Shown here piece by piece: positions 37,935-46,230 of a DNA stretch of 64,000 nt (within the stretch, counting starts at the first letter, position 1; every line of letters begins with the position of its first letter). Both the position numbers and the translations under genes were made by a program. The notes beneath the pieces were generated by a model. It had not been told where the DNA came from. It saw nothing but the letters and a program-made list of their open reading frames with translations, and searched no databases. This DNA comes from Chloroflexota bacterium (GTDB lineage Bacteria; Chloroflexota; Limnocylindria; Limnocylindrales; CSP1-4): assembly GCA_016191345.1 (NCBI GenBank), contig JACPOU010000037.1:31598-95597 (forward strand). Reading direction: 5' to 3'.

Positions 37935-39200
37935 CTACGGGTACAGGCCGCGCATCGCCATGGCGTCGGCGACGCGCCGAACGGCGAGGAGGTAGGCGGC
38001 GGTGCGCATGTCGCATTGCTCGCGTCGCGCGATCGCGAGGGTCTCGCGGAACGCCTTGGTCATGATCTCCTTGAGCTTGGCGTTCACGACCTCCTCGCTC
38101 CAGTGGTCGCGGTTGAGGTCCTGGACCCACTCGAAGTAGGAGACCGTGACGCCGCCGGCGTTGCAGAGGATGTCCGGGATCATGAACTTCGAGTTCTTCC
38201 AGAGGATCCGGTCCGCTTCCGGCGTGGTCGGCCCGTTGGCCGCCTCGGCGATCAGGCGCGCCTTGATGTTGCCGGCGTTCCGCTCGGTGATCTGGTTCTC
38301 GAGCGCGGCCGGGATGAGGATGTCGCAGTCGACCTCCAGCACCTCGGCGTTGCTGATGTCCGTGGCGCCGGGGAAGCCCTGGACGGTCCCGTGCTCCTTC
38401 TTCCACTTGATGACCTTGGAGATCTCGAGGCCATCGGGATTGGCGATGCCGCCGGTGGAGTCGGAGACGGCGACGACGGTCGCGCCCTCGTCCTCGATCA
38501 GGGTGGCGGCGATGGAGCCGGCGTTGCCGAAGCCCTGGACCGCGACGCGCGACTTCGGGAGCTCGATGCCGAGGTGGCGCGCCGCCTCGACGATGCAGTA
38601 GACCGTGCAGCGAGCGGTGGCCTCGTTCCGGCCCTCCGACCCGCCGAGGCTGATCGGCTTGCCCGTCACGACGCCCGGCACGGTGTACCCGGCGTGCATC
38701 GAGTAGGTGTCCATCATCCAGGCCATGATCTGGCTGTTCGTGTTCACGTCCGGCGCCGGGATGTCCTTCTCGGGTCCGACGAGGACCTCGATCTCGGTGA
38801 AGAAGCGCCGGGTGAGCGACTCGAGCTCCCGCATCGACAGCTGCTTCGGGTCAACGATGACGCCGCCCTTGCCGCCGCCGTACGGAATGCCCACGACCGC
38901 GCACTTCCAGGTCATCCACATCGCGAGGGCCTTGACCTCGTCGATGCTGACGTCCTGGTGGTAACGGATGCCACCCTTGGCTGGTCCGCGACCGAGGTTG
39001 TGCTGGACGCGGTAGCCGGTGAAGACGCGGACCGACCCGTCGTCCATGTGGACCGGGAAGTGGACCGTGAATTCGCGCCGCGGCTCGCGGAGGACGGCCC
39101 GCATGCCGTCATCGAGGCCGAGCCGCTCCGCGGCCAGGTCGAACTGCTGCTGCGCCACGGCCCACGGGTTGATGGGGGTCGTGGCGTGCTCGGTGGTCAT
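37935..39200 (-). CDS. gdhA: Glutamate dehydrogenase, NAD(P)-dependent
   Basis: Interconverts glutamate with 2-oxoglutarate and ammonia. 421 residues, hexameric family I type: GGIRYHQDVSIDEVKALAMWMTWKCAVVGIPYGGGKGGV carries the substrate lysines, DIPAPDVNTN the catalytic Asp, and VQGFGNAGSIAA the nucleotide fold. ATG at 39200 has GGAGGAA upstream; a TATACT at 39326-39331 could be its -10, giving a leader of about 120 bases. Single-gene unit ended by the terminator above. Coenzyme preference is not evident. Confidence 0.95.
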   Translation of the reverse strand: MTTEHATTPINPWAVAQQQFDLAAERLGLDDGMRAVLREPRREFTVHFPVHMDDGSVRVFTGYRVQHNLGRGPAKGGIRYHQDVSIDEVKALAMWMTWKCAVVGIPYGGGKGGVIVDPKQLSMRELESLTRRFFTEIEVLVGPEKDIPAPDVNTNSQIMAWMMDTYSMHAGYTVPGVVTGKPISLGGSEGRNEATARCTVYCIVEAARHLGIELPKSRVAVQGFGNAGSIAATLIEDEGATVVAVSDSTGGIANPDGLEISKVIKWKKEHGTVQGFPGATDISNAEVLEVDCDILIPAALENQITERNAGNIKARLIAEAANGPTTPEADRILWKNSKFMIPDILCNAGGVTVSYFEWVQDLNRDHWSEEVVNAKLKEIMTKAFRETLAIARREQCDMRTAAYLLAVRRVADAMAMRGLYP

Positions 39201-39444
39201 GAGTGAGGCGTTCCTCCGAACCGTGCCCGCCTGGCGGGCCCGGATGGCTGGGTCGTCTCCCGGACGACCCCACGGGCGCGACGCGCCGGCCGGGGCCGGG
39301 GGACGACGCGCGTGGAGACGGCCGAAGTATACCGATGGTCAGGATGCGGCGGTACCTGCCGGAATCCTGTCCGCAACCGTGCCGCAACCTTGCGAATGGG
39401 TGCCGAACGGCACGGGCAACGGCGGGCACGTTGGCCCGCGACCG

Positions 39445-40299
39445 TCACCCGTGGCGGTACAGCGCCACCGCCCCGACGCAGCCGGGGCCGAGGTGCGGCC
39501 CGACCGACGGCCCGACGAGATCGATCGTCACGTTCGCCGGGTCGATGCCGCCGGGCACCCGGGTCACGATCTCGTCCCGGAATGCCTCCACGCCCGCATT
39601 CGTGGTGTGGAGGACCGAGAGGCGCTCGATGGGCCGCGTGCAGATGAGCTCGATGAGCCGCTCCCGGGCCTTCCCCCGGGTCCGGACCCGGTCCGCCGTC
39701 TCGACCTTGCCGTCCTTGACCTCGATGATCGGCTTGACGGACAGGAGCGTCCCGATCGCGGCCTGGGCGCCGCTGATCCGCCCGCCGCGCTTCAGGTACT
39801 CGAGGGTGTCGAGGGCGACCATCATCGCGACGTCGCCTCGCCGCTCCTCGCAGACGCGGGCGATCTCCGAGGCCCCGGCGCCCAGCCGGGCCATCCCGAC
39901 CGCGAGCTCCGCGAGGAGGCCCTCGCACATCGAGGCGCCCATCGAGTCCACGATGTGGATCTCGGCATCGGGCAGCATGCCCTTCGCGATCTCGGCCGAC
40001 TTGATCGTGCCGGAGAGCGTGCCGGCGACGTGGATCGAGACGATCGCGTCCGCTCCGGCCGTGAGGGCCGCCTCGTACGCGGCCTTGAAGTCGCCCGGCG
40101 CGGACGCCGCCGTCGTCGGGAACGGCGCATCCGGAGCGGTCATCCGGGCCCAGAAATCCTCTCGGGAGAGCTCCAGGCCGGATCGGAACGATTCCGCCCC
40201 GAAATTGACGATGAGCGGAACGAGGCTGATGCCGAGCTCGGCGGCTCGGCCCGGCGTCAGGTCGGACGCCGAATCCGTGACGATCGCGACGTGACTCAC
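39445..40299 (-). CDS. DegV-family fatty-acid-binding protein
   Basis: 284 residues, usual DegV/FakB length. The N-terminal IVTDSASDLTP and LVPLIVNFGAESFRSG, then SIHVAGTLSGTIKSAEIA and VDSMGASMCEGLLA, define the two-lobed fold that holds one fatty acid; in Firmicutes such proteins deliver fatty acids to the kinase FakA. No FakA homologue is in the window. GTG start at 40299 with GGAGGG at 5 bases and a TATCAT box about 60 bases upstream. Divergent from the MFS gene. Confidence 0.9.
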   Translation of the reverse strand: MSHVAIVTDSASDLTPGRAAELGISLVPLIVNFGAESFRSGLELSREDFWARMTAPDAPFPTTAASAPGDFKAAYEAALTAGADAIVSIHVAGTLSGTIKSAEIAKGMLPDAEIHIVDSMGASMCEGLLAELAVGMARLGAGASEIARVCEERRGDVAMMVALDTLEYLKRGGRISGAQAAIGTLLSVKPIIEVKDGKVETADRVRTRGKARERLIELICTRPIERLSVLHTTNAGVEAFRDEIVTRVPGGIDPANVTIDLVGPSVGPHLGPGCVGAVALYRHG

Positions 40300-40388
40300 T
40301 GCGTCCCTCCGGACGACGCCGAGCGCGGGCACGTCGGCGGGCCGTCCACTCCTCACCGCGATGATACGGGCGCGGACGGGCGGTCCGG

Positions 40389-40394
40389 TACCCT
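40389..40394 (+). promoter_or_regulatory. -10 box TACCCT for the MFS transporter
   Basis: TACCCT ends 7 bases before the ATG at 40402; predicted leaderless start, no Shine-Dalgarno site. Confidence 0.5.
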
Positions 40395-40401
40395 TTCGGG
40401 C

Positions 40402-41712
40402 ATGGATCGCTCGCTGTGGGCTGTGCTGACCGGCACGTTCACGCTCCGCTTCAGCACCGGGCTCACCGGGGCGATGCTCGCGTTCTACCTCGCCGACCTC
40501 GCCGACGCAGGGCAGGCCGGAATCGACGCCAAGGTCGTCGGCGTCCTCGCCGCAACGTTCTACCTCGCCGAACTCGTGCTCTCCCCGCTCTTCGGGATCA
40601 TCTCGGACCGCCTCGGGCATCACAAGGTGATGCTGTACGGGCCGATCTTCGGGGCCGTGGCGGTCGTCCTGACCGGGCTCACGACGCACGTCCTGGTCCT
40701 TGGCGGGACGCGGATCCTGGAGGGCGCCTCGACCGCCGCCTCCGTGCCGTCGATCCTGGGCTACATCGCCCTCGCGACGGCCGGCAACGAGGTCCTGCGG
40801 GGCAAGGCCGCGGCCCGCTTCGAGGGGGCGACGCTGGCCGGGCTCGGCGCGGGTTTCATCGTGGCGCCGAAGCTCTTCGAGGTCCTCGGCCCGAATGCCT
40901 TCTTCCTGAACGCGCTCTTCTACGGCGGCTCGCTCCTCATCTACCGCTTCTGGGTCACCGATCCGGCCGGCGAGCGGGAGGCACTGACCGCCAGGCATAC
41001 GAATTGGCGCCGATACCTGGAGCTCGTCAGCCACTCTCACGTGCTGCTCCTCGCGCCGACCTGGATCGCGGTCAATGCCTCCATCGGGCTGTGGTTCAGC
41101 CAGTCGCTCTTCCAGTTCGCGAAGGCGAATCCGAAGTTCCCGGACCAGTGGCTGCTCCAGGGCTTCAGCGCCAACCAGATCACCTTCGGCGCGATCTGCA
41201 TCGCGATCGTGTTCGGCGTGGGCATCGTCTGGTGGGGGGATCGCTTCGACCGGTTCCGCCGGACGACGATCATCCTGTTCGGGATCATGGGCGGCCTCGC
41301 GCTCGTGGCCGCGGGGCTCGTCATCAACCACAGCGCCTTCGAGGCCGGGGCGAACCCCGTCGACACCGGACTCGTGATCGTGGCGGGCGCGACGCTCGCC
41401 GGCGGGCTCTTCGTCCTGGCCGGCGCGACGCCGGCGGCGGTGGGCCTGCTCGCCGACGTGAGCGAGAAGTTCCCCGGCGATCGCGGCGCGATCATGGGTC
41501 TCTACTCCGTGTTCCTGGCCATCGGGCAGATCGGCGGCAGTCTCATCGGCGGTGTGGCGGCCGACGGGCTCGGCATGGACGGGCTGCTCCTGGCGACGGG
41601 CGGGCTGCTGCTCGTGGCCCTCGTCCCCCTTCGAACGTTGCGGACCATGGAGCACCACCTGGGGCCGGGGCAGGCGGCGACGCTCGGTGACGAGGCGGGC
41701 GGGCCGGCATGA
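40402..41712 (+). CDS. Major facilitator superfamily transporter
   Basis: 436 residues, 12 predicted membrane segments in two halves. Between segments 2 and 3 it has the MFS loop FGIISDRLGHHKVM (G-x-x-x-D-R-x-G-x-x pattern) and in the second half WWGDRFDRFRRTTI. The large cytoplasmic loop lies near 190-205. The substrate is unknown. It heads a small coupled operon: the stop overlaps a 31-residue ORF, which in turn overlaps gamma-glutamyltransferase (both ATGA), so export or import of gamma-glutamyl compounds or peptides is a reasonable guess. Confidence 0.88.
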   Translation: MDRSLWAVLTGTFTLRFSTGLTGAMLAFYLADLADAGQAGIDAKVVGVLAATFYLAELVLSPLFGIISDRLGHHKVMLYGPIFGAVAVVLTGLTTHVLVLGGTRILEGASTAASVPSILGYIALATAGNEVLRGKAAARFEGATLAGLGAGFIVAPKLFEVLGPNAFFLNALFYGGSLLIYRFWVTDPAGEREALTARHTNWRRYLELVSHSHVLLLAPTWIAVNASIGLWFSQSLFQFAKANPKFPDQWLLQGFSANQITFGAICIAIVFGVGIVWWGDRFDRFRRTTIILFGIMGGLALVAAGLVINHSAFEAGANPVDTGLVIVAGATLAGGLFVLAGATPAAVGLLADVSEKFPGDRGAIMGLYSVFLAIGQIGGSLIGGVAADGLGMDGLLLATGGLLLVALVPLRTLRTMEHHLGPGQAATLGDEAGGPA

Positions 41713-41804
41713 GCGAGGACGGCGCGCCCCGCGACGACGACCCGGCGACCCGGAGCGCTGGGGTCCGCGGCCGCAACTGGGCCCGCCGGAGCGGCGCGGC
41801 ATGA
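41709..41804 (+). CDS. 31-residue ORF linking the MFS gene and gamma-glutamyltransferase
   Basis: ATG at 41709 overlaps the MFS stop (ATGA) and the TGA at 41804 overlaps the next ATG (ATGA again). The product is hydrophilic (begins MSEDGAPRDDDPATRS, ends RRSGAA). The first bases, GGCATGAGCGAGG, recur at the start of the next gene, so it may be a duplicated translation start. It would keep ribosomes moving from one gene to the next whether or not the peptide has a function. Confidence 0.45.
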   Translation: MSEDGAPRDDDPATRSAGVRGRNWARRSGAA

Positions 41805-43492
41805 GCGAGGGCGGACCCGGCACCCTGGTCCCCGCTCCCCTCGCCCGGGGCCGGCACGGCGCCGTCGTCGCGCCGCATCACCTCGCGACGGAGGCGGGGC
41901 TCTCGATCCTGCGCGCGGGCGGCCACGCCGTGGACGCGGCGATTGCCACGAACGCGGCGCTCGCCGTGGTCGTCCCGAGCTCCTGCGGCATCGGCGGCGA
42001 TGCGTTCTGGCTGATCTGGGACGCGGCGGCACGCGAGCAGCTGGCGCTCAACGGATCCGGGCGGGCCCCGGCGGCAGCATCCGCAGCCGCGTTGCGATCC
42101 CGCGGCCTGGCCACGTTGCCGTTGCGCGGGCCGCTCTCGGTGACCGTGCCGGGGGCGGTCAGGTCGTGGGGCGACGCCCATGCCCGGTTCGGGCGGCTGT
42201 CGCGGTCCGCGGTGCTGGGGCCGGCCATCGAGCTCGCGCGCGGCGGGTTCCCGGCGTGGGACGGGTTCATTGCCGCGGTCGAGCGGACGGTCCCGATCGT
42301 GGGCGCCACCCTCGGCGCGGGGGCGGCGTTCGAGGGCCACTACCGGCCGCACGGCCGGGCCTGGCGGCCGGGCGAGCTCGTCCGACTGCCGGCCCTGGCC
42401 TCGACGCTCGAGCGACTCGCGACCGACGGCTTCGATGCCTTCTACGACGGCGACCTCGGGGCGCGGCAGGCGCGATTCCTCGCCTCGGCCGGTGGCCTGC
42501 ATGCAGCCTCCGATTTCCGCGGTCACGCGTCGACGTGGACGGACCCGATCTCGACGACCTACCGCGGTGTCCTCGTGACGACGCATCCGCCGAACTCGTC
42601 CGGGATCGTGGCCCTCGAGATCCTCAACATCCTCGAGGCCGGCGAGGCGCCGAGCTCGCGGGCGTTCGGGCCGGACCGTGGCGGTGACGGGGACGCGGTG
42701 GGCGACGCGCACTGGATCCATCGATCGATCGAGGCCGCGAAGCTGGCCATGGCGGACCGCGACACCCACCTGACGGATCCGGAGTTCCACGACATCCCGG
42801 TCGCGCGGCTGCTCGACAAGGGGTATGCGGCGGAGCTCGCGGCGCGGATCGACACGACGTGGGCCTCGGTCCCGGGTGCGTCGACGAATCCGCCCGGCGG
42901 CGGCACGATCTACCTCGGGGTCGTAGATGCGGAGGGCAATGCGGTCAGTCTCATCGAGTCGAACTACCTGGGCTTCGGAAGCGGCGTCGTCGATCTCGAG
43001 ACCGGCATCCACTACCAGAACCGGGGCTCGTACTTCTCGCTCGAGGAGGGGCACGCGAACGTCATCGCGCCCGGCAAGCGGACCCTGCACACCCTCCTGC
43101 CGGGGATGCTGTTCACCACCGACGACCGGCCGTGGGTCGTCGCGGGCTCGATGGGCGGCGATGCGCAGCCGCAGGTCCACGCGCAGCTCGTGAGCGCGCT
43201 CGTGGACGGTCGACTCGGGATCCGGAGCGCGGTCGCCGCGCCGCGCTGGTACGTGGAGCCGGACCACCATTTCGCGCCGCCGACCGTCGTCCGCGCCGAG
43301 CCACGGTTCGCCGACGGGGTCCTCGAGACGCTCGCTGCGATGGGCCACGACGTGCGGCCGACGGCGCCGTTCGACTCCGCCCTCGGCCACGAGCACGCAA
43401 TCGAGCTCGTCGGCGGCGGGCCCGGCGCCCCCGACGGCTCCGTCGCCGCGACCACGGACCCGCGCAGCGCCGGCCTGCCCGCGGTCTGGTAG
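41801..43492 (+). CDS. Gamma-glutamyltransferase family protein
   Basis: Ntn-hydrolase that splits itself into two subunits and transfers or hydrolyses gamma-glutamyl groups. 563 residues. Large-subunit part: ATEAGLSILRAGGHAVDAAIATNAALAVVVPSSCGIGGDAFWLIW. The new N-terminus after self-cleavage should be Thr369 in GGGTIYLGVVDAEGNAVSLIESNYLGFGSGVV, of the T-[IV]-Y subtype also seen in YwrD-like members rather than TTH. The later PGKRTLHTLLPGM and GSMGGDAQPQ are conserved. No signal peptide is visible, so it is probably cytoplasmic, unlike E. coli Ggt. Confidence 0.92.
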   Translation: MSEGGPGTLVPAPLARGRHGAVVAPHHLATEAGLSILRAGGHAVDAAIATNAALAVVVPSSCGIGGDAFWLIWDAAAREQLALNGSGRAPAAASAAALRSRGLATLPLRGPLSVTVPGAVRSWGDAHARFGRLSRSAVLGPAIELARGGFPAWDGFIAAVERTVPIVGATLGAGAAFEGHYRPHGRAWRPGELVRLPALASTLERLATDGFDAFYDGDLGARQARFLASAGGLHAASDFRGHASTWTDPISTTYRGVLVTTHPPNSSGIVALEILNILEAGEAPSSRAFGPDRGGDGDAVGDAHWIHRSIEAAKLAMADRDTHLTDPEFHDIPVARLLDKGYAAELAARIDTTWASVPGASTNPPGGGTIYLGVVDAEGNAVSLIESNYLGFGSGVVDLETGIHYQNRGSYFSLEEGHANVIAPGKRTLHTLLPGMLFTTDDRPWVVAGSMGGDAQPQVHAQLVSALVDGRLGIRSAVAAPRWYVEPDHHFAPPTVVRAEPRFADGVLETLAAMGHDVRPTAPFDSALGHEHAIELVGGGPGAPDGSVAATTDPRSAGLPAVW

Positions 43493-43750
43493 CGGCGCGG
43501 GCAGGTTCTGCAGGGGCCAGCGGGCGCTGGCCCTGGCTCGGTCCTGGCTCGGCCCTGGCCCGTCCCCGCCCTGCCCCGGCCTGCCCCGGCCCGCCCCCGG
43601 CCACCCGGGTCCCGCACCTCGCATCCTCGCGCCGCCCCTGCCGGGCCCCACGCCGCGACCACGACTGCGCTCCGCGCCGCGACGACGGCGCCGCCCCGCG
43701 CCGCGCCCACGGCGCCGCCCCGCGCCGCGCCCCGCGCCGCGCCAGGACCA
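43493..43750. repeat. Low-complexity GC-rich spacer after gamma-glutamyltransferase
   Basis: Runs built from short imperfect units such as GGCCCTGGC/CCTGCCCCGG and CGCGCCGCGCCC. No gene is visible. It abuts one end of the MITE-like element. Confidence 0.6.
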
Positions 43751-43950
43751 CCGCTATTACAAGAACGCTTATCAACCGCGCTCGACGGCCCTTCCAGACA
43801 CCACGGAGCCCCTCTTGGCGCTCGCGAACGACGATCCATCCGCAGGAGGCGTAGAGCGGCACGGTTTGGCGGCTCGAGGGACGTCGGAAGCCTTTGCAAC
43901 GCGCCACATCTCGCCGGTTGAGCGTTCGATAAGCCTTCTCGCGATAACGG
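43751..43950 (-). mobile_element. MITE-like element, copy B (inverted ends, 200 bp)
   Basis: On the plus strand one arm has TATTACAAGAACGCTTA (43755-43771) and the other TAAGCCTTCTCGCGATA (43930-43946). The arms match at 22 of 29 positions when inverted. Both arms are those of copy A at 332-510; read on the minus strand the order is the same. The two copies differ in their interior and length (179 and 200). Both have a GC-rich tandem array beyond the TATCGCGAG arm. Minus-strand frames through it read RYREKAYRTLNRRD and LISVLVIAVVLA, but copy A has stops there, so it is probably not a gene. Confidence 0.6.
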
Positions 43951-44210
43951 CGCCGGGTTCGAGGGCTGGCCGCTCCCCCCTCGCGCGAACGACGCGCCGG
44001 GTTCGAGGGCTGGCCGCTCCCCCCTCGCGCGAACGACGCGCCGGGTTCGAGGGCTGGCCGCTCCCCCCTCGCGCGAACGACGCGCCGGGTTCGAGGGCTG
44101 GCCGCTCCCCCCTCGCGCGAACGCGCTGGGTGAGCCGGAGTTGGCCGGTCCCCCCTCGCGATAAACGACACGCTGCGTGAGCCGGAGTTGGCCGGTCCCC
44201 CCAGTCGCCG
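43951..44210. repeat. Tandem array of 44- and 47-bp units next to MITE-like copy B
   Basis: Four near-identical 44-bp units start at 43951, 43995, 44039 and 44083. Two diverged units of about 47 bp begin at 44124 and 44171. On the minus strand every unit carries TCGCGCGAGGGGG or TATCGCGAGGGGG, close to the TATCGCGAGAAGG arm of the neighbouring element, so the array looks like amplified arm sequence. There is no constant spacing of unique spacers, so it is not a CRISPR. Confidence 0.85.
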
Positions 44211-44313
44211 ATCCGCCTTGTGCGATACTCGGCGGCGCCGATGGCGCGGCTGCGCTCACACGACCCGCCCATCGGCGCTTTCGCTCTCCCACCTCGCGAG
44301 CCCGGAGGGACCC

Positions 44314-44586
44314 GTGACGTCGAACGTCGGCCAGAGCTACCCGTACTCCAGCGAGACGGAGCTGGCACGGGCGAAGGCGATCAAGACCCTCGTCGACGCC
44401 CGCGAGGGCCTCGCCGGCAAGCTGGCCGCGGAGACCTCCCCGCTCGACTCGAACGATCGATGGTGGGTCTGGAAGTGCCCGACGAACGGCTGCGCCGGCC
44501 TCCTGCATGCGGCGGGCTACGCCCGTGATCTCCACGCGGTCTACGTCGTCTGCGACGGAGCATGCGCGAAGACGTTTCTCCGCTGA
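44314..44586 (+). CDS. Small Cys-containing hypothetical protein
   Basis: 90 residues. GTG at 44314 follows GGAGGG by 4 bases. The N-terminal half is a charged helix (SSETELARAKAIKTLVDAREGLAGKLAAE). The C-terminal half has WWVWKCPTNGCAGLLHAAGYARDLHAVYVVCDGACAKTFLR: two Cys pairs (C-x4-C and C-x3-C) that could hold zinc. I do not recognise a family. It overlaps the start of azlC by 25 bases. Confidence 0.65.
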   Translation: MTSNVGQSYPYSSETELARAKAIKTLVDAREGLAGKLAAETSPLDSNDRWWVWKCPTNGCAGLLHAAGYARDLHAVYVVCDGACAKTFLR

Positions 44587-45506
44587 GCACCGGCGCGGGC
44601 ACGGATCCCGGCTCGACACGCGCCGCGCCATCGACGCCCGGTGCGGGCAGGCATCCGGGCGGGCCACACGCCGCGCCATCGACGCCCGGCGCGGGCGCCG
44701 CCCCCGCCCCCGCCGCCACTCCCGGCTCAACGCCAGCGGAGCTCAAGACGTCGCGTCGGCGCCTCGTGCTCGACGGCATCGGGATCATGGTCACGGCCGG
44801 GGGCTTCGGCCTGGTCTACGGCCTGGCGGCCCACACGGCGGGCTTCTCTCCGCTGGAAGCCGGCGCGATGAGCGTCATCGTCTTTGCCGGCGCGTCCCAG
44901 TTCGCGGCGGTCGGCTACGTCCTCGGCGGCTTCCCGTGGCTCGGCGTCGTGCTGCTGACCGGCTTCCTGAACGCCCGCCACCTCCTCTACAGCGCGGCGC
45001 TGGCCCCGTATCTCGCCGACCGGCCCCGGCCCTACCGCGCGGCGATGGCTCACGTCCTCACCGACGAGGCGTTCGCGCTCTCGATCGCCCACTTCCGGCG
45101 GCTCGGCCGCGCGGACCTATGGGGCTACTGGTGGGCGGCGATCGCGACGACCTTCATCCCGTGGAACGCCATGACGCTGATCGGCGTGCTCGTCGGGGGC
45201 CAGATCCCCGACCCGGGTGTGTATGGCCTCGACGTCATCTTTCCAGCGGCAATGGCGGGCCTCGCGGTGGGCCTGATCTCCGGCCGGCGGGAGCTCGTCG
45301 CCGCCCTCACGGGCGTCATCGTCGGGGTCGGCGTGGCCCTCGCGTGGGACCCGGCGGCCGGGATCCTCGCCGGCGGGCTCATCGGGCCCGCGGTCGGGCT
45401 CCTCACGCCGCCCGGCCGGGGCGACCATCGCCACGAGGCCCAGATCGTCTTCACACCGACGATGGACGATCCGTCTCTCGACCACCGTCACGAACACGCT
45501 CGATGA
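44562..45506 (+). CDS. azlC: AzlC-family branched-chain amino acid permease subunit
   Basis: Large subunit of an AzlCD-type exporter of branched-chain amino acids. 314 residues: an unusual 62-residue Ala/Gly/Pro/Thr tail, then AzlC proper (about 65-280) with GFGLVYGLAAHTAGFSPLEAGAMSVIVFAGASQFAAVGYV and LLTGFLNARHLLYSAALAP. The tail is encoded by an imperfect DNA duplication (GCCGCGCCATCGACGCCCGG at about 44621 and 44671), and may not be translated if a later start is used, but I see no better site. ATGA overlap with azlD. Confidence 0.9.
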   Translation: MREDVSPLSTGAGTDPGSTRAAPSTPGAGRHPGGPHAAPSTPGAGAAPAPAATPGSTPAELKTSRRRLVLDGIGIMVTAGGFGLVYGLAAHTAGFSPLEAGAMSVIVFAGASQFAAVGYVLGGFPWLGVVLLTGFLNARHLLYSAALAPYLADRPRPYRAAMAHVLTDEAFALSIAHFRRLGRADLWGYWWAAIATTFIPWNAMTLIGVLVGGQIPDPGVYGLDVIFPAAMAGLAVGLISGRRELVAALTGVIVGVGVALAWDPAAGILAGGLIGPAVGLLTPPGRGDHRHEAQIVFTPTMDDPSLDHRHEHAR

Positions 45507-45835
45507 ACACGAACCTCGTCCTTCTGGCGGTCTTCATGGGCCTCGCCACGTACCCGTCGCGGGCCCTTCCGCTGCTCATCCCCGGGATGCATCGCCTGCC
45601 CGCGCGCGTCAACGACTACCTCCGGCTTGTCGGCCCGGCGGTGCTCGGCGCGATCGCGGCGATCGAGATCGCCATCCAGCTCGACGCCGGCCGGCAGCCG
45701 ACCTTCCATCTCGGGATCGAGTGGCTGGCCGTGGGCGCCTGCGTCGTCCTCGTGGCCGCGCGCCGCGGGCTCCTCCTCGGGACCGTCGTGGCGGCCGTGA
45801 TCGCCGCAGTCGCCCGGGCGTGGGGGATGGCCTAG
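45503..45835 (+). CDS. azlD: AzlD-family subunit
   Basis: Small partner of AzlC. 110 residues with four hydrophobic segments and the family feature ATYPSRALPLLIPG near the N-terminus. Its TAG stop overlaps the TAG stop of the convergent RidA gene by two bases, so there is no room for a terminator between them. Confidence 0.9.
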   Translation: MNTNLVLLAVFMGLATYPSRALPLLIPGMHRLPARVNDYLRLVGPAVLGAIAAIEIAIQLDAGRQPTFHLGIEWLAVGACVVLVAARRGLLLGTVVAAVIAAVARAWGMA

Positions 45836-46221
45836 GTTCGAGGCGTCCGCACGGCGTCGACCTCGATCTCGACCACCAGTTCCGGCTCGATCAGCGCGGT
45901 CACCACGACGAGCGTGGCCGCCGGCCGCACAGCACCGAACACCTCGCCGTGAACGGCCGCGACCGGCACCGCGAAATCCGCATCCGTCACGTACATCCGC
46001 GTCCGGACCACGTCGGACAGGCTGAAGCCGACCTCGAGAAGCGCCCGCTCGATCGTCGCAAGCGCCGCCCGAGCCTGGGCTGCCGGGTCGCCGACGTGCT
46101 CGCCACCGGGATCCGTCGTCCCGGCGACCCAGCACGAGTCACCCACGACGATGGCCCGGCTGTAGCCGTAGGGACCCTCCCACGGACTCCCGGAGCTGAC
46201 GCGGAGCCGCTCGCCGGACAC
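45832..46221 (-). CDS. RidA/YjgF/UK114-family protein
   Basis: 129 residues, one RidA domain, expected to form trimers. The family removes reactive enamine/imine intermediates. Conserved features: GYSRAIVVGDSCWVAGTT, QARAALATIERALLEVGFSLSDVVRTRMYVTD, and the Arg near FGAVRPAATLVVV; the C-terminal E-x-E reads VVEIEVDAV. It has Arg (VVRTRMYV) and a shortened active-site loop, so the exact subfamily is unclear. GTG start, 9 bases after the M20 peptidase stop, probably the same transcript. Confidence 0.88.
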   Translation of the reverse strand: MSGERLRVSSGSPWEGPYGYSRAIVVGDSCWVAGTTDPGGEHVGDPAAQARAALATIERALLEVGFSLSDVVRTRMYVTDADFAVPVAAVHGEVFGAVRPAATLVVVTALIEPELVVEIEVDAVRTPRT

Positions 46222-46230
46222 GTCCCGGCG

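Noticed and set aside
42887-42960. Gamma-glutamyltransferase catalytic motif TIY instead of TTH as a sign of inactivity
   Set aside because: The nucleophile Thr369 is kept, and T-[IV]-Y is usual in the YwrD-like subgroup, so this is not a defect.
43772-44368. Protein frames on the minus strand through the repeat region (YREKAYRTLNRRD, ISVLVIAVV)
   Set aside because: The frames are open only because the repeat units lack stops; the other copy of the element (332-510) has stops in the corresponding frame.
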